The notes under the pieces are model-generated. The model made no database searches. It saw only the letters and a list, made by a program, of their open reading frames with translations, and was not told the DNA's origin. A stretch of 64,000 nucleotides of DNA from Natrinema thermotolerans DSM 11552. Lineage in GTDB: Archaea > Halobacteriota > Halobacteria > Halobacteriales > Natrialbaceae. Where the stretch lies: assembly GCA_000337115.1 (NCBI GenBank), contig AOIR01000053.1, forward strand, positions 84,636-148,635, read 5' to 3'. The position numbers were made by a program, and so were the translations under genes. This document shows positions 56,634-64,000 of the stretch, piece after piece; within the stretch, counting starts at the first letter, position 1; each line of letters opens with the position of its first letter.

Positions 56634-57773
56634 CTAGAGGATCTGGTCGGCGATGATGTTCTTCTGGATCTCGCTGGTGCCCTCGTAGATCTTCGTAATG
56701 CGGGCGTCGCGGTAGTAGCGCTCGGCGGGGTAGTCCGTGACGTAGCCCGAGCCGCCGTGGACCTGAATGCCCTCGTCGGCGACCTCGACCGAGATCTCGC
56801 TCGCGAAGTACTTCGCCATGCTCGAGTACTGCGCGGCGACGTCCTGGTTGTTCTGCTCGACCTGGGTCGCGGCGCGGTAGGTCAGCGAGCGGGCGGCCTC
56901 GACCTTGGTGGCCATCTCGGCGATCTTGTGTTGGATGGCCTGGAACTCGGAGATCTTCTGGTCGAACTGCTCGCGCTGGTTGGCGTACTCGATGGCGGCG
57001 TCGAGTGCGCCCTGGGCGGCACCGACGGCCTGTGCGGCGACGCTGGTGCGGCCGGAGGCGAAGAACTCCATCAGCTGGTAGAAGCCCTTGTCGACCTCGC
57101 CGATGACGTTCTTCTCGGGGATGCGGACGTCGTCGATGACGACTTCCGCGAGGTCCGAGGCACGGATCCCGAGCTTGTTGTTGATCTTGTCGGTCGAGAC
57201 GCCGTCGCGGTCCATCTCGACGAGGAAGGCGGTGATGCCCTTGTGGCCCTCGCCGGGGCTGGTCTTGGCCATGCAGACGCCGACGTCGGCGACGGTCCCG
57301 TTGGTGATCCACATCTTGTTGCCGTTGAGGACGTACTCGTCGCCGTCCTTCTCGGCGACCGTCTCGATGCCGGCGACGTTCGAGCCGTGGGCGGGCTCGG
57401 AGATCATCGAACAGGAGGCGGTCTCGCCGTTGGCGATCTGGGGCAGCCACTCCTCTTTCATCCACTCGTCACCGAACTCGACGATCATGTCCGTCCCGAA
57501 GCCGGCCGAGCCGACGGCGGAGCCGATCCCGGGGTCGGCACGCCAGAGTTCCTCGGTGACGATCGTCGAGGAGATCTTGTCCATCCCGGCCCCGTCGTAC
57601 TCGAGCGGGATGTTCGGCGCGACGAAGTCGTACTCGGCGGCCTTTTTGCGGAGTTCCTCGGGGTATTTCCCCTCCTGATCGTGTTCCTCCGCGACCGGCT
57701 TCATCTCGTTCTCCCCGAACTCGCGGACGGCCTCACGGATCGCTTCGTGTTCGGCTGACAGCTGGAACGTCAT
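56634..57773 (-). CDS. Acyl-CoA dehydrogenase, short/medium-chain type
   Basis: A 379-residue acyl-CoA dehydrogenase of standard length. Motifs: CSMISEPAHGSNVAG near residue 121, KMWITNGTVADVG near 152, and QVHGGSGYVTDYP near 331. The catalytic Glu is in KIYEGTSEIQKN near the C-terminus. It resembles the butyryl/short-chain branch more than the other dehydrogenases here. It lies 155 bases downstream of the acyl-CoA ligase at 57929 on the same strand. Confidence 0.95.
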   Translation of the reverse strand: MTFQLSAEHEAIREAVREFGENEMKPVAEEHDQEGKYPEELRKKAAEYDFVAPNIPLEYDGAGMDKISSTIVTEELWRADPGIGSAVGSAGFGTDMIVEFGDEWMKEEWLPQIANGETASCSMISEPAHGSNVAGIETVAEKDGDEYVLNGNKMWITNGTVADVGVCMAKTSPGEGHKGITAFLVEMDRDGVSTDKINNKLGIRASDLAEVVIDDVRIPEKNVIGEVDKGFYQLMEFFASGRTSVAAQAVGAAQGALDAAIEYANQREQFDQKISEFQAIQHKIAEMATKVEAARSLTYRAATQVEQNNQDVAAQYSSMAKYFASEISVEVADEGIQVHGGSGYVTDYPAERYYRDARITKIYEGTSEIQKNIIADQIL

Positions 57774-57928
57774 AATAGATTGCTTGGGTTCGTCTTACAA
57801 AGTAGCTTCGGATACAATCCCCGGTTGGTGTTGTTAACCCGACTGCCGGATCGTCGGTCACGATGGAAACCGGCGACGGCCGGCGGCGGGCCGATCGGGA
57901 TCAGGCTGTCGGGGCGGGGTTCAGCCGT

Positions 57929-59497
57929 CTATTGCTCGTTTTCGCCTTCGCCACGGAGTTCGAACTTCTGGACCTTCCCGGTCGTGGTCCGGGGCAGTGC
58001 CTGCACGAACTCGACCTCGCGGGGGTGTTTGTACTCCGCGAGGTTCTCGAGGCAGTACTGCTTGATGTCTTCCGGCGTCGCCTCGGCGTCGGGCGTCGTC
58101 ACGACGAACGCCTTCACGGTCTCGCCGCGGCGCTCGTCCGGTACCCCAACGACGGCGGCGTCGGCGATGTCCTCGTGTTCGAAGAGGAGTTCCTCGACTT
58201 CGCGCGGGTAGACGTTGTACCCGCCCGTGACGATCATGTGTTTCTCGCGGTCGACGACGTAGAAGAAGTCGTCCTCGTCCCAGTAGCCGATGTCGCCGGT
58301 GTGGAACCAGCGCTTGCCGTCCTCGTTAGTGAAGGCCTCCTCGTTGGCCTCCGGCAGGCCGTAATACTCCTTCATCACGTTGGGGCCGTGGATGACGAGT
58401 TCGCCGGTGATGTCGTGGATCGCGGCCTCCTCCTCGTCGATCGGGCCCTCCGCAACGCGGGGGACCTCCTCGAAGTCCTCGTCGACGATCTTCGCCTCGA
58501 CGCCCTCGAGGGGCTGGCCGATGCTGCCCTTCCGACGGCTCTCGTTGGTGTTGGCGTGGGTGACCGGACTCGTTTCGGTTAGACCGTAGCCCTCGTTGAG
58601 CTGGACGTCCCAGAGGTCCTCGAACCGTTCGAGGACCTCCAGCGGGAGACTCGAGCCGCCGGAGTTGGCAAAGCGCAGGGACTCGAACTCGTAGCTCTCG
58701 GCGTCCGGGTGGTTGATCATGTCGTTGAACATCGCGGGGACGGCGAACATGATGGTGATCTCGTCGTCCTCGAGCTGGTTCATCACGTCGGTGGCGTCCC
58801 ACTCCGGCACCGGGTAGTAGGTGCCGCCGCTGTACATCGCGCCGTTCATCACGACGGACATGCCGTAGATGTGAAACAGCGGGAGCGTCCCGATGAGTCG
58901 GTCGGAGGCCTGGAAGCCGCCCGGCGGGATGACGGCGTTGGCCCGGGTCGTAAAGGCCAGGTTGTGATGGGTCAGGAGGACGCCCTTCGGCGTGCCCGTC
59001 GTCCCGGAGGTGTAGGGCTGGACCGCGACGTCGTCGTCCGCACGATCGACGACGGCTTTGGTGTCCTCGGCGAGGAAGTCGTCGAACTCGGTCGCGCCAT
59101 CGACGTCGGCTCCGACGCTGACGACCTGCTCGACGTCCGTATCGTCCTGTACCTCGAGGACGTTGGGGACGAGGTCGGCAAGCGCCACGACCGCTTTCGC
59201 CCCGCTGTCGCCCAGCATGTGGCTGATCTCACGGGACTTGTACTGGGGGTTCATCGGGACGATGATCCCGCCGGCACGCAGGGTCCCGTAGAAGGCCGTG
59301 ACGAACTGCGGCAGGTTCGGCAGGTAGATGCCGACGCGGTCGCCCTCGCCGATGCCACGATTCTCGAGGGCCTGTGCGAACTGTCCGGCTCGCTGCCAGA
59401 ACGCCTCGTAGCTCAGTTCGGTCCCTTCGTACGCGATCGCGGGCGATTCCGGGTTCGCATCGACGGTCTCGACGACCTCCGTCACGAGGTTTGTCAT
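57929..59497 (-). CDS. AMP-forming acyl-CoA ligase
   Basis: A 522-residue adenylate-forming ligase. Motifs: QPYTSGTTGTPKG near residue 163, EGYGLTETSPVTH near 306, WFHTGDIGYWDEDDF near 401 and RTTTGKVQKFEL with the catalytic Lys. It follows the long-chain fatty-acid CoA ligase plan and is the fourth such gene in the window. Downstream on the same strand is a short-chain-type acyl-CoA dehydrogenase; upstream is the TRAP transporter operon, so uptake, activation and oxidation may be linked (inference). Confidence 0.94.
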   Translation of the reverse strand: MTNLVTEVVETVDANPESPAIAYEGTELSYEAFWQRAGQFAQALENRGIGEGDRVGIYLPNLPQFVTAFYGTLRAGGIIVPMNPQYKSREISHMLGDSGAKAVVALADLVPNVLEVQDDTDVEQVVSVGADVDGATEFDDFLAEDTKAVVDRADDDVAVQPYTSGTTGTPKGVLLTHHNLAFTTRANAVIPPGGFQASDRLIGTLPLFHIYGMSVVMNGAMYSGGTYYPVPEWDATDVMNQLEDDEITIMFAVPAMFNDMINHPDAESYEFESLRFANSGGSSLPLEVLERFEDLWDVQLNEGYGLTETSPVTHANTNESRRKGSIGQPLEGVEAKIVDEDFEEVPRVAEGPIDEEEAAIHDITGELVIHGPNVMKEYYGLPEANEEAFTNEDGKRWFHTGDIGYWDEDDFFYVVDREKHMIVTGGYNVYPREVEELLFEHEDIADAAVVGVPDERRGETVKAFVVTTPDAEATPEDIKQYCLENLAEYKHPREVEFVQALPRTTTGKVQKFELRGEGENEQ

Positions 59498-59603
59498 ACC
59501 TTGTGTATGGTTACCCCGGTCGCAAAAGGGTTGTCACTCGGCGCTTCCATTTACTTCGGTTGTTTTCGAAAAAGCGCGACTCGAGTGCCCTGTCGGGCCT
59601 CGA

Positions 59604-61781
59604 TCAGTCGAGCGTCGTCGGATCCACGCCGGACTCGGTGCCGGTGTCGTTCGGCAGGTCGTAGCCGACGACGTATCGGGCGTGTAGCAACGCGGCGACG
59701 ATCGCTGCTGCGGCGACGAGTTGGATGGCGATGTGGACGATCGAGCCGAACATCGCGCCGATGGCGGCGACGATGAAGACCGTACGGACCGGTGCGGAGA
59801 GATCCCGCGCGCCGTCGAACCCGATCGTCGCGACGATCAGGCCGATGGTGCCGGCCAGCACGGCGGGGAACGCGACGAGCGTCTCGCTCGACCAGTAGAT
59901 GAGGCTCTCGTTCGCGATGAACGCGTAGGGGATAACGAACCCGGGCGCACCGAGTCGGAGCGCCTGTTTAGCCGACTGGAGGAAGCCCGCGCCCGCGATC
60001 CGTGCGCCGATCGCGACGGAGATCGCGACCGGCGGCGTGATCGCCGACAGCATCGCGAAGTAGAACACGAACATATGTGTCGCGATATCGGGCGTTCCCA
60101 GTTCGGTGATCGGCTTCGCGACCAGGATGGCCACGAGGATGTACGCCGCGGGCGTCGGCATCCCCAGCCCGAACAGGATGCTGGCGATCATCGCGAGGAA
60201 CAGGACGACGAACAGCCCGCCGCCGAAGCCGAGGATGCTCACGTCGCCGAGGCTGACGATCGACGTCGCGACGCGAGCCGTCAGCCCCGTTCCCTCGAGC
60301 AGTTCGACGATCACGCCCATGGCCGCGAGGACGCCGACGAGCGGTGCCATGTCGATCCCGCCCTGTTTGAACCCATCGGCGGTCTGTTTGACCGTCGCGA
60401 GGAGGTTCGAGAGCGGATCGTCGCCCCGTATTTTCCGTCCGAAAACCTCGGCCGTCACTTCGTCGGAGCCGATGTCGAAGACACCGACGATGAAGTTTCG
60501 GACGAACATCACACCGATGATCGCGAAGATCGTGTTCATCCCCGACGACAGCGGCGTGTATCGGAGATAGACGAGCGTATACAGGAGAACGCCCATCGGA
60601 ATCGCAAAGTGGATCCCGTTGAACAGGAGCCGCCATCTGAACGACGAGAGGTCGTTTGAGATCCAGCCAAACTTGAGGATCGTGAAGTGGACGGCCAGAC
60701 AGACGCTGAAGTAGAACAGCGCCGCCGGAATGACGCCCGCCTGGACAATGTCCAGATACGGGACCTGGATGATGTCGGCCATCAGGAACGCCGCGACGCC
60801 CATCACGGGTGGCAGCATCTGACCGCCTGCCGAGGCGACCGCCTCGATCGAGGCGGCGACGTCGCCGTCGACGCCCTGGTCCTTGATCATCGGGATGGTG
60901 AAGCTGCCGGTCGTCGCGGTGTTGGCCGCCGCGCTACCGGTGATCGAACCCATGATCATGCTCGAGATAACGGCGATCTGGACGACGCCGGTCCGGAGAC
61001 TCGTCCCGAGTTCCTTCCCGATCTCGCGGACGAACTCCATCAGCCCGAAGGCTTTGGCGATCCCGGCGAACATGATGAAGATCGCGACCCACGTCGATCC
61101 GATCCCCATCATCGTGCCGTCGTAGACGCCGCTGAGACCGATCGCGCCGTTCTCTGCGATCTGCTCCCAGCTCTGGCCCGAGTGCTGGAAGACGCCGAAC
61201 AGTCGCGGGCCGACTGCGGAGTGGGCGTACGCGATCGCCGCGATTGCGACGGCTGCGATCGTGGTACCGAACGCCCGGCGGGTCGTGTCGACCGCCATCG
61301 CGATCAACACCACGCCGACAACGTGGTCAGCGGTGGTGTAGCCGAGGATGTACGCATCCCCATCGAGTCGGCTGAAGTTCGTGTAGACGTGGTACATCGT
61401 GTACAGCGCCGCGAGGGCGAGAGCGAAGGCGATGTACGGATCAACCCGCTTCCAGACGCGTCGCGCTCGCTCGAGCGCACTATCGACGCTATCGTCGGTC
61501 GCCGGGGACTCCGTTGCGTCGTCAGTTGGGCTTTGGTCGCCCAGTCGTTGGTAGACGTAGTCGAGGTAGTACAGCGTGATCCCTATCCCGAAAAAGAGGA
61601 TCATGTATCGTTTGTCGCGGACTACCCAGCGTGGTTCCTCGACGAGGCCGGTGAGGGGCCAACCGCCGACGAGGGATACGGCATACAAGACGGTGTACCC
61701 CGTCAGGATGAACCCCAGTATGTACACGAGACTCCCAAGAGCTAACTCGGGGAGACTGCGATCGGAGTATGTTTCGGACAT
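59604..61781 (-). CDS. TRAP transporter permease, fused small and large subunits (TAXI type)
   Basis: A 725-residue membrane protein. The N-terminal part (about 1-230) has several hydrophobic segments and corresponds to the small DctQ-like subunit. The rest is the DctM-like large subunit, with FIMFAGIAKAFGLMEF, SIMGSITGSAAANTATTGSFTIPMIK-like residues (GSAAANTATTG) and the inverted-topology second half with FGLGMPTPAAYILVA. TAXI-type systems use such fused permeases and Na+ gradients to import organic acids. The binding protein gene is eight bases upstream on the same strand, so the two form an operon. Confidence 0.93.
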   Translation of the reverse strand: MSETYSDRSLPELALGSLVYILGFILTGYTVLYAVSLVGGWPLTGLVEEPRWVVRDKRYMILFFGIGITLYYLDYVYQRLGDQSPTDDATESPATDDSVDSALERARRVWKRVDPYIAFALALAALYTMYHVYTNFSRLDGDAYILGYTTADHVVGVVLIAMAVDTTRRAFGTTIAAVAIAAIAYAHSAVGPRLFGVFQHSGQSWEQIAENGAIGLSGVYDGTMMGIGSTWVAIFIMFAGIAKAFGLMEFVREIGKELGTSLRTGVVQIAVISSMIMGSITGSAAANTATTGSFTIPMIKDQGVDGDVAASIEAVASAGGQMLPPVMGVAAFLMADIIQVPYLDIVQAGVIPAALFYFSVCLAVHFTILKFGWISNDLSSFRWRLLFNGIHFAIPMGVLLYTLVYLRYTPLSSGMNTIFAIIGVMFVRNFIVGVFDIGSDEVTAEVFGRKIRGDDPLSNLLATVKQTADGFKQGGIDMAPLVGVLAAMGVIVELLEGTGLTARVATSIVSLGDVSILGFGGGLFVVLFLAMIASILFGLGMPTPAAYILVAILVAKPITELGTPDIATHMFVFYFAMLSAITPPVAISVAIGARIAGAGFLQSAKQALRLGAPGFVIPYAFIANESLIYWSSETLVAFPAVLAGTIGLIVATIGFDGARDLSAPVRTVFIVAAIGAMFGSIVHIAIQLVAAAAIVAALLHARYVVGYDLPNDTGTESGVDPTTLD

Positions 61782-61789
61782 CGATTCCG

Positions 61790-62863
61790 TTAGTTACCGC
61801 CGTCGGCGATGAAGAACCACGGCAGATCGTAGAAGTGGACGATCTGTGCCATATCGAAGTCCAGTTCACTGTAGGCACCGGCTCCGTTTTGGACCTCTTG
61901 AGCCGACCAGTTCTGGATGTATACCATCTCGGCGTCCTCCTGGTTGAGCGCACCGAGGTTCGCCTCGGTGCCCTCGCTCGTCTGGGCTTCGACGAAGATG
62001 TCGTCCGTCGCCTCGTTGACGGCGCTGGCCATTCCCTGGTTGGCGGTGTAGGCCGTCGTCGTCGACGTCGACGTCCGCATCCGGACGTCGGTGTCGCCGG
62101 TCGCGCCGCCGCTCGTACTGCCGCCGGCGCGCTCGAACTCGTCGCTCCAGACGCCGATCTCCTCGTAGAAATCCGCTGCGGCGTCGTGGAAGGGGACGCC
62201 GTCGTACATGTTCTTCACCCAGAACTCGTCTTCCTCGTGGGTCGCCAGCAGGCCGGCGTACTCCGAGAGTTCCGACTTCTGTTCGTACAGCGTCTCGAGG
62301 AACGTATAGACCGTGTCGTACTCGAGGTCGGCCCGGGAAACGAAGTTGTATGCGAACGTCGGCGCGGGGACCTCGTCCGGGGCATCGACGTTCTCGATCT
62401 GGCCCGTCTCGGTCGGTCGGATCAGCAGTCGGTCGTCGTCCTTCCAGGCCTGTTCGGTCTCGTCACTCACGTCGAGGATAGTAAGGTTGTCGACCGTACT
62501 CGCGGTCTGCTGGAGCCAGCTGGGCGTGATCGAGAAGTTCATCAGCGTTCCGACGCCGACGTCGAGCTGGTTCTCGTTGATCGCGTTGCCCTGGTTCCCG
62601 TAGCTCGTACTCACGCGGTTGTAGTCGTCAGTCGCGTGACCGAGTGATCGCTCGAGCGCCGGAGCCGTCCCGGAGCCGCTCGGCGTCGGCGACACCGACG
62701 TATTCTCGTTGATGTCCGACAGGGTCTTGAGGGGGCCGCTGTTGCCGCCGCTCGTTTCGCCGCCAATACAGCCAGCGATCGCTGCGAGGGAGCCAGCGCC
62801 TGTAGCTGCGAGAACTGATCGTCGAGTCGAATGCCTATCCGTGTGCTTGTGTTCCTTCGCCAT
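61790..62863 (-). CDS. TAXI-family TRAP binding lipoprotein, apparently circularly permuted
   Basis: A 357-residue protein. It has a Tat signal (TRRSVLAATG) and lipobox Cys32. Residues 44-240 look like the second half of TAXI proteins: LKTLSDINENTSVSPTPSGS (hinge and lobe 2) through VPFHDAAADFYEEIGVW, the usual C-terminal end. A Ser/Gly linker (247-257) follows. Residues 259-357 look like the usual N-terminal half: VRMRTSTSTTTAYTANQG, then VNEATDDIFVEAQTSEGTEA, LNQEDAEMVYIQNW and WFFIADGG. The blocks are thus in reversed order compared with the family. It would deliver an organic acid to the permease encoded eight bases downstream. The ATG at 62863 gives the best signal sequence. Confidence 0.88.
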   Translation of the reverse strand: MAKEHKHTDRHSTRRSVLAATGAGSLAAIAGCIGGETSGGNSGPLKTLSDINENTSVSPTPSGSGTAPALERSLGHATDDYNRVSTSYGNQGNAINENQLDVGVGTLMNFSITPSWLQQTASTVDNLTILDVSDETEQAWKDDDRLLIRPTETGQIENVDAPDEVPAPTFAYNFVSRADLEYDTVYTFLETLYEQKSELSEYAGLLATHEEDEFWVKNMYDGVPFHDAAADFYEEIGVWSDEFERAGGSTSGGATGDTDVRMRTSTSTTTAYTANQGMASAVNEATDDIFVEAQTSEGTEANLGALNQEDAEMVYIQNWSAQEVQNGAGAYSELDFDMAQIVHFYDLPWFFIADGGN

Positions 62864-63057
62864 GGGGCATCTCTTCATAGTTACCTGTTATAGTCCTTCC
62901 GCTATCTGTTGGAATTGGATCCTTATTGTATGGCGCCGGATTGCAGTCATCCAGCCGACAGTATTGCTGACGGCCGGGCTCCCTGTTCGGACAGTGACGG
63001 TTCTGAGCGGCCGTCCGCCGTCGTTTCGGTGATCGCTAACGTGGCAAGCGGTATCGC

Positions 63058-63067
63058 AATACCTATT
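63058..63067 (+). promoter_or_regulatory. TATA-like box for the glutaryl-CoA-dehydrogenase-like gene
   Basis: ATACCTATTG is centred about 29 bases before the ATG at 63091 in the divergent gap with the TRAP operon. Confidence 0.45.
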
Positions 63068-63090
63068 GTGCCATTCCCGTAGGTCTAGGT

Positions 63091-64000
63091 ATGCTGGATT
63101 TCGTTCAGCTCGACGAAGACCTCGATCAAGAAGAACGGATGATCCGGGACACGGCCCGGGAGTTCGTCGAAGAACACGTCAAGCCCGACATCGGCGACCA
63201 CTTCGAGGCGGGGACGTTCCCGAAGGAACTCATCCCGAAGATGGGGGAACTCGGCTTCTACGCCCCCAATCTCGAGGGCTATGGCTCGCCGAACGTCTCC
63301 GAGACGGCCTATGGCCTGTTGATGCAGGAACTCGAGGCCGGTGACTCCGGGCTGCGTTCGATGGCGTCGGTCCAGGGCGCGTTGGTCATGTACCCGATCC
63401 ATGCTTACGGGAGCGAGGAACAGAAAGAGGAGTGGCTGCCGGAGATGGGACGGGGCGAGGCGATCGGTTGCTTCGGCCTCACCGAACCCGAACACGGCTC
63501 GAACCCGTCGGCGATGGAGACCCGCGCCGAGCGCGACGGCGACGGCTACGTCCTCAACGGCTCCAAAACCTGGATCACGAACTCGCCGATCGCCGACGTC
63601 GCTATCGTCTGGGCGCGTGACAAGTCGGCCGAGGACGATCCCGTTCGCGGGTTCCTCGTCGAGACCGACCGCGACGGCGTCACGACCAACAAGATCGACG
63701 ACAAGCTCTCGCTGCGGGCCTCGATCACGGGCGAGATCGGCCTGAACGACGTCCACGTGCCCGAGGAGAACGTCCTCCCCGGCGTCGAGGGAATGAAGGG
63801 GCCGCTGTCCTGTCTCACGCAGGCCCGCTACGGCATCGCCTGGGGCGCGGTCGGTGCCGCCCGGGACTGTTTCGAGGAGGCTCGACAGTACGCGAAGGAT
63901 CGCGACCAGTTCGGCGGCCCGATCGGTCGGTTCCAGCTCCAACAGCGCAAGCTCGCGGAGATGGGCACCCAGATCACGCTGGCACAGGTGCTGGCTCACC
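63091..64000 (+). CDS. Glutaryl-CoA-dehydrogenase-like acyl-CoA dehydrogenase, cut by the window edge
   Basis: The first 303 residues of an acyl-CoA dehydrogenase. GLRSMASVQGALVMYPIHAY near residue 88 carries the Arg that glutaryl-CoA dehydrogenases use to bind the distal carboxylate. CFGLTEPEHGSNPS near 130 and KTWITNSPIADVAIV near 158 are the flavin motifs. The catalytic Glu near the C-terminus is beyond the edge. The likely role is oxidative decarboxylation of glutaryl-CoA to crotonyl-CoA, a step in lysine, tryptophan or dicarboxylate breakdown. It is divergent from the TRAP transporter, which could import such an acid (inference). Confidence 0.92.
   Translation, partial: MLDFVQLDEDLDQEERMIRDTAREFVEEHVKPDIGDHFEAGTFPKELIPKMGELGFYAPNLEGYGSPNVSETAYGLLMQELEAGDSGLRSMASVQGALVMYPIHAYGSEEQKEEWLPEMGRGEAIGCFGLTEPEHGSNPSAMETRAERDGDGYVLNGSKTWITNSPIADVAIVWARDKSAEDDPVRGFLVETDRDGVTTNKIDDKLSLRASITGEIGLNDVHVPEENVLPGVEGMKGPLSCLTQARYGIAWGAVGAARDCFEEARQYAKDRDQFGGPIGRFQLQQRKLAEMGTQITLAQVLAH

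Overview
The window comes from a haloarchaeon, probably a member of the Natrialbaceae (the family is inferred). The support is high GC with strong G/C preference at third codon positions, acidic proteins, TATA-like boxes about 27 bases before start codons (leaderless transcripts), Tat-type lipoprotein signals, an F420-type oxidoreductase, and the two-domain siroheme decarboxylase of the archaeal heme route. No rRNA, tRNA, CRISPR array, complete insertion sequence or phage gene was recognised.

Most of the window is a catabolic region for CoA-activated acids. It holds five acyl-CoA dehydrogenases (one cut by the right edge), four AMP-forming acyl-CoA ligases, two true thiolases, a cysteine-less thiolase-fold protein paired with a DUF35 partner, a fused MaoC dehydratase, an enoyl-CoA hydratase, two 3-hydroxyacyl-CoA dehydrogenases, a family III CoA-transferase, four SDR enzymes, a metallo-beta-lactamase-fold hydrolase and a large FAD/Fe-S oxidase. 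Uptake is served by a CUT1-type ABC transporter (21.3-25.8 kb), an MFS protein, an APC permease, a TAXI-type TRAP transporter and an NhaC-like antiporter. Two IclR regulators are present.

Layout. 0-5 kb: a PAS/GAF sensor cut by the left edge, cyclophilin, an M14-like deacylase, a HAD phosphatase and an SDR. 5.6-14 kb: IclR diverging from an acyl-CoA dehydrogenase/MBL pair, then an F420-type LLM enzyme, a hydroxyacid dehydrogenase/ligase pair, and the thiolase-like/DUF35 pair. 14-21 kb: MaoC, SDR, ligase, MFS, and a membrane-anchored molybdopterin oxidoreductase. 21-26 kb: ABC operon and two small membrane proteins. 27-38.9 kb: mostly leftward acyl-CoA genes (dehydrogenases, thiolase, amidase, ligase, CaiB, an R2lox oxidase) and an APC permease. 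39-49.4 kb: 3-hydroxyacyl-CoA dehydrogenases, enoyl-CoA hydratase, a TrpD paralogue, siroheme decarboxylase, two membrane proteins, and a GlcD-GlcF-like fusion with an apparent frameshift. 49.4-55.3 kb: a sparser, more AT-rich stretch with asparaginase, antiporter and IclR. 55.3-64 kb: thiolase, acyl-CoA dehydrogenase, ligase, the TRAP transporter and a glutaryl-CoA-dehydrogenase-like gene.

The most notable observation is the TRAP binding protein at 61790-62863. Its sequence blocks run in the order second half, then first half of the TAXI family, so it looks circularly permuted. Others are the frameshift at an A-run in the FAD/Fe-S oxidase, a long imperfect inverted repeat between convergent genes at about 40.0-40.2 kb with a half copy at 15.3 kb, an R2lox oxidase with all expected metal and cross-link residues, and a thiolase-fold protein lacking both catalytic cysteines.
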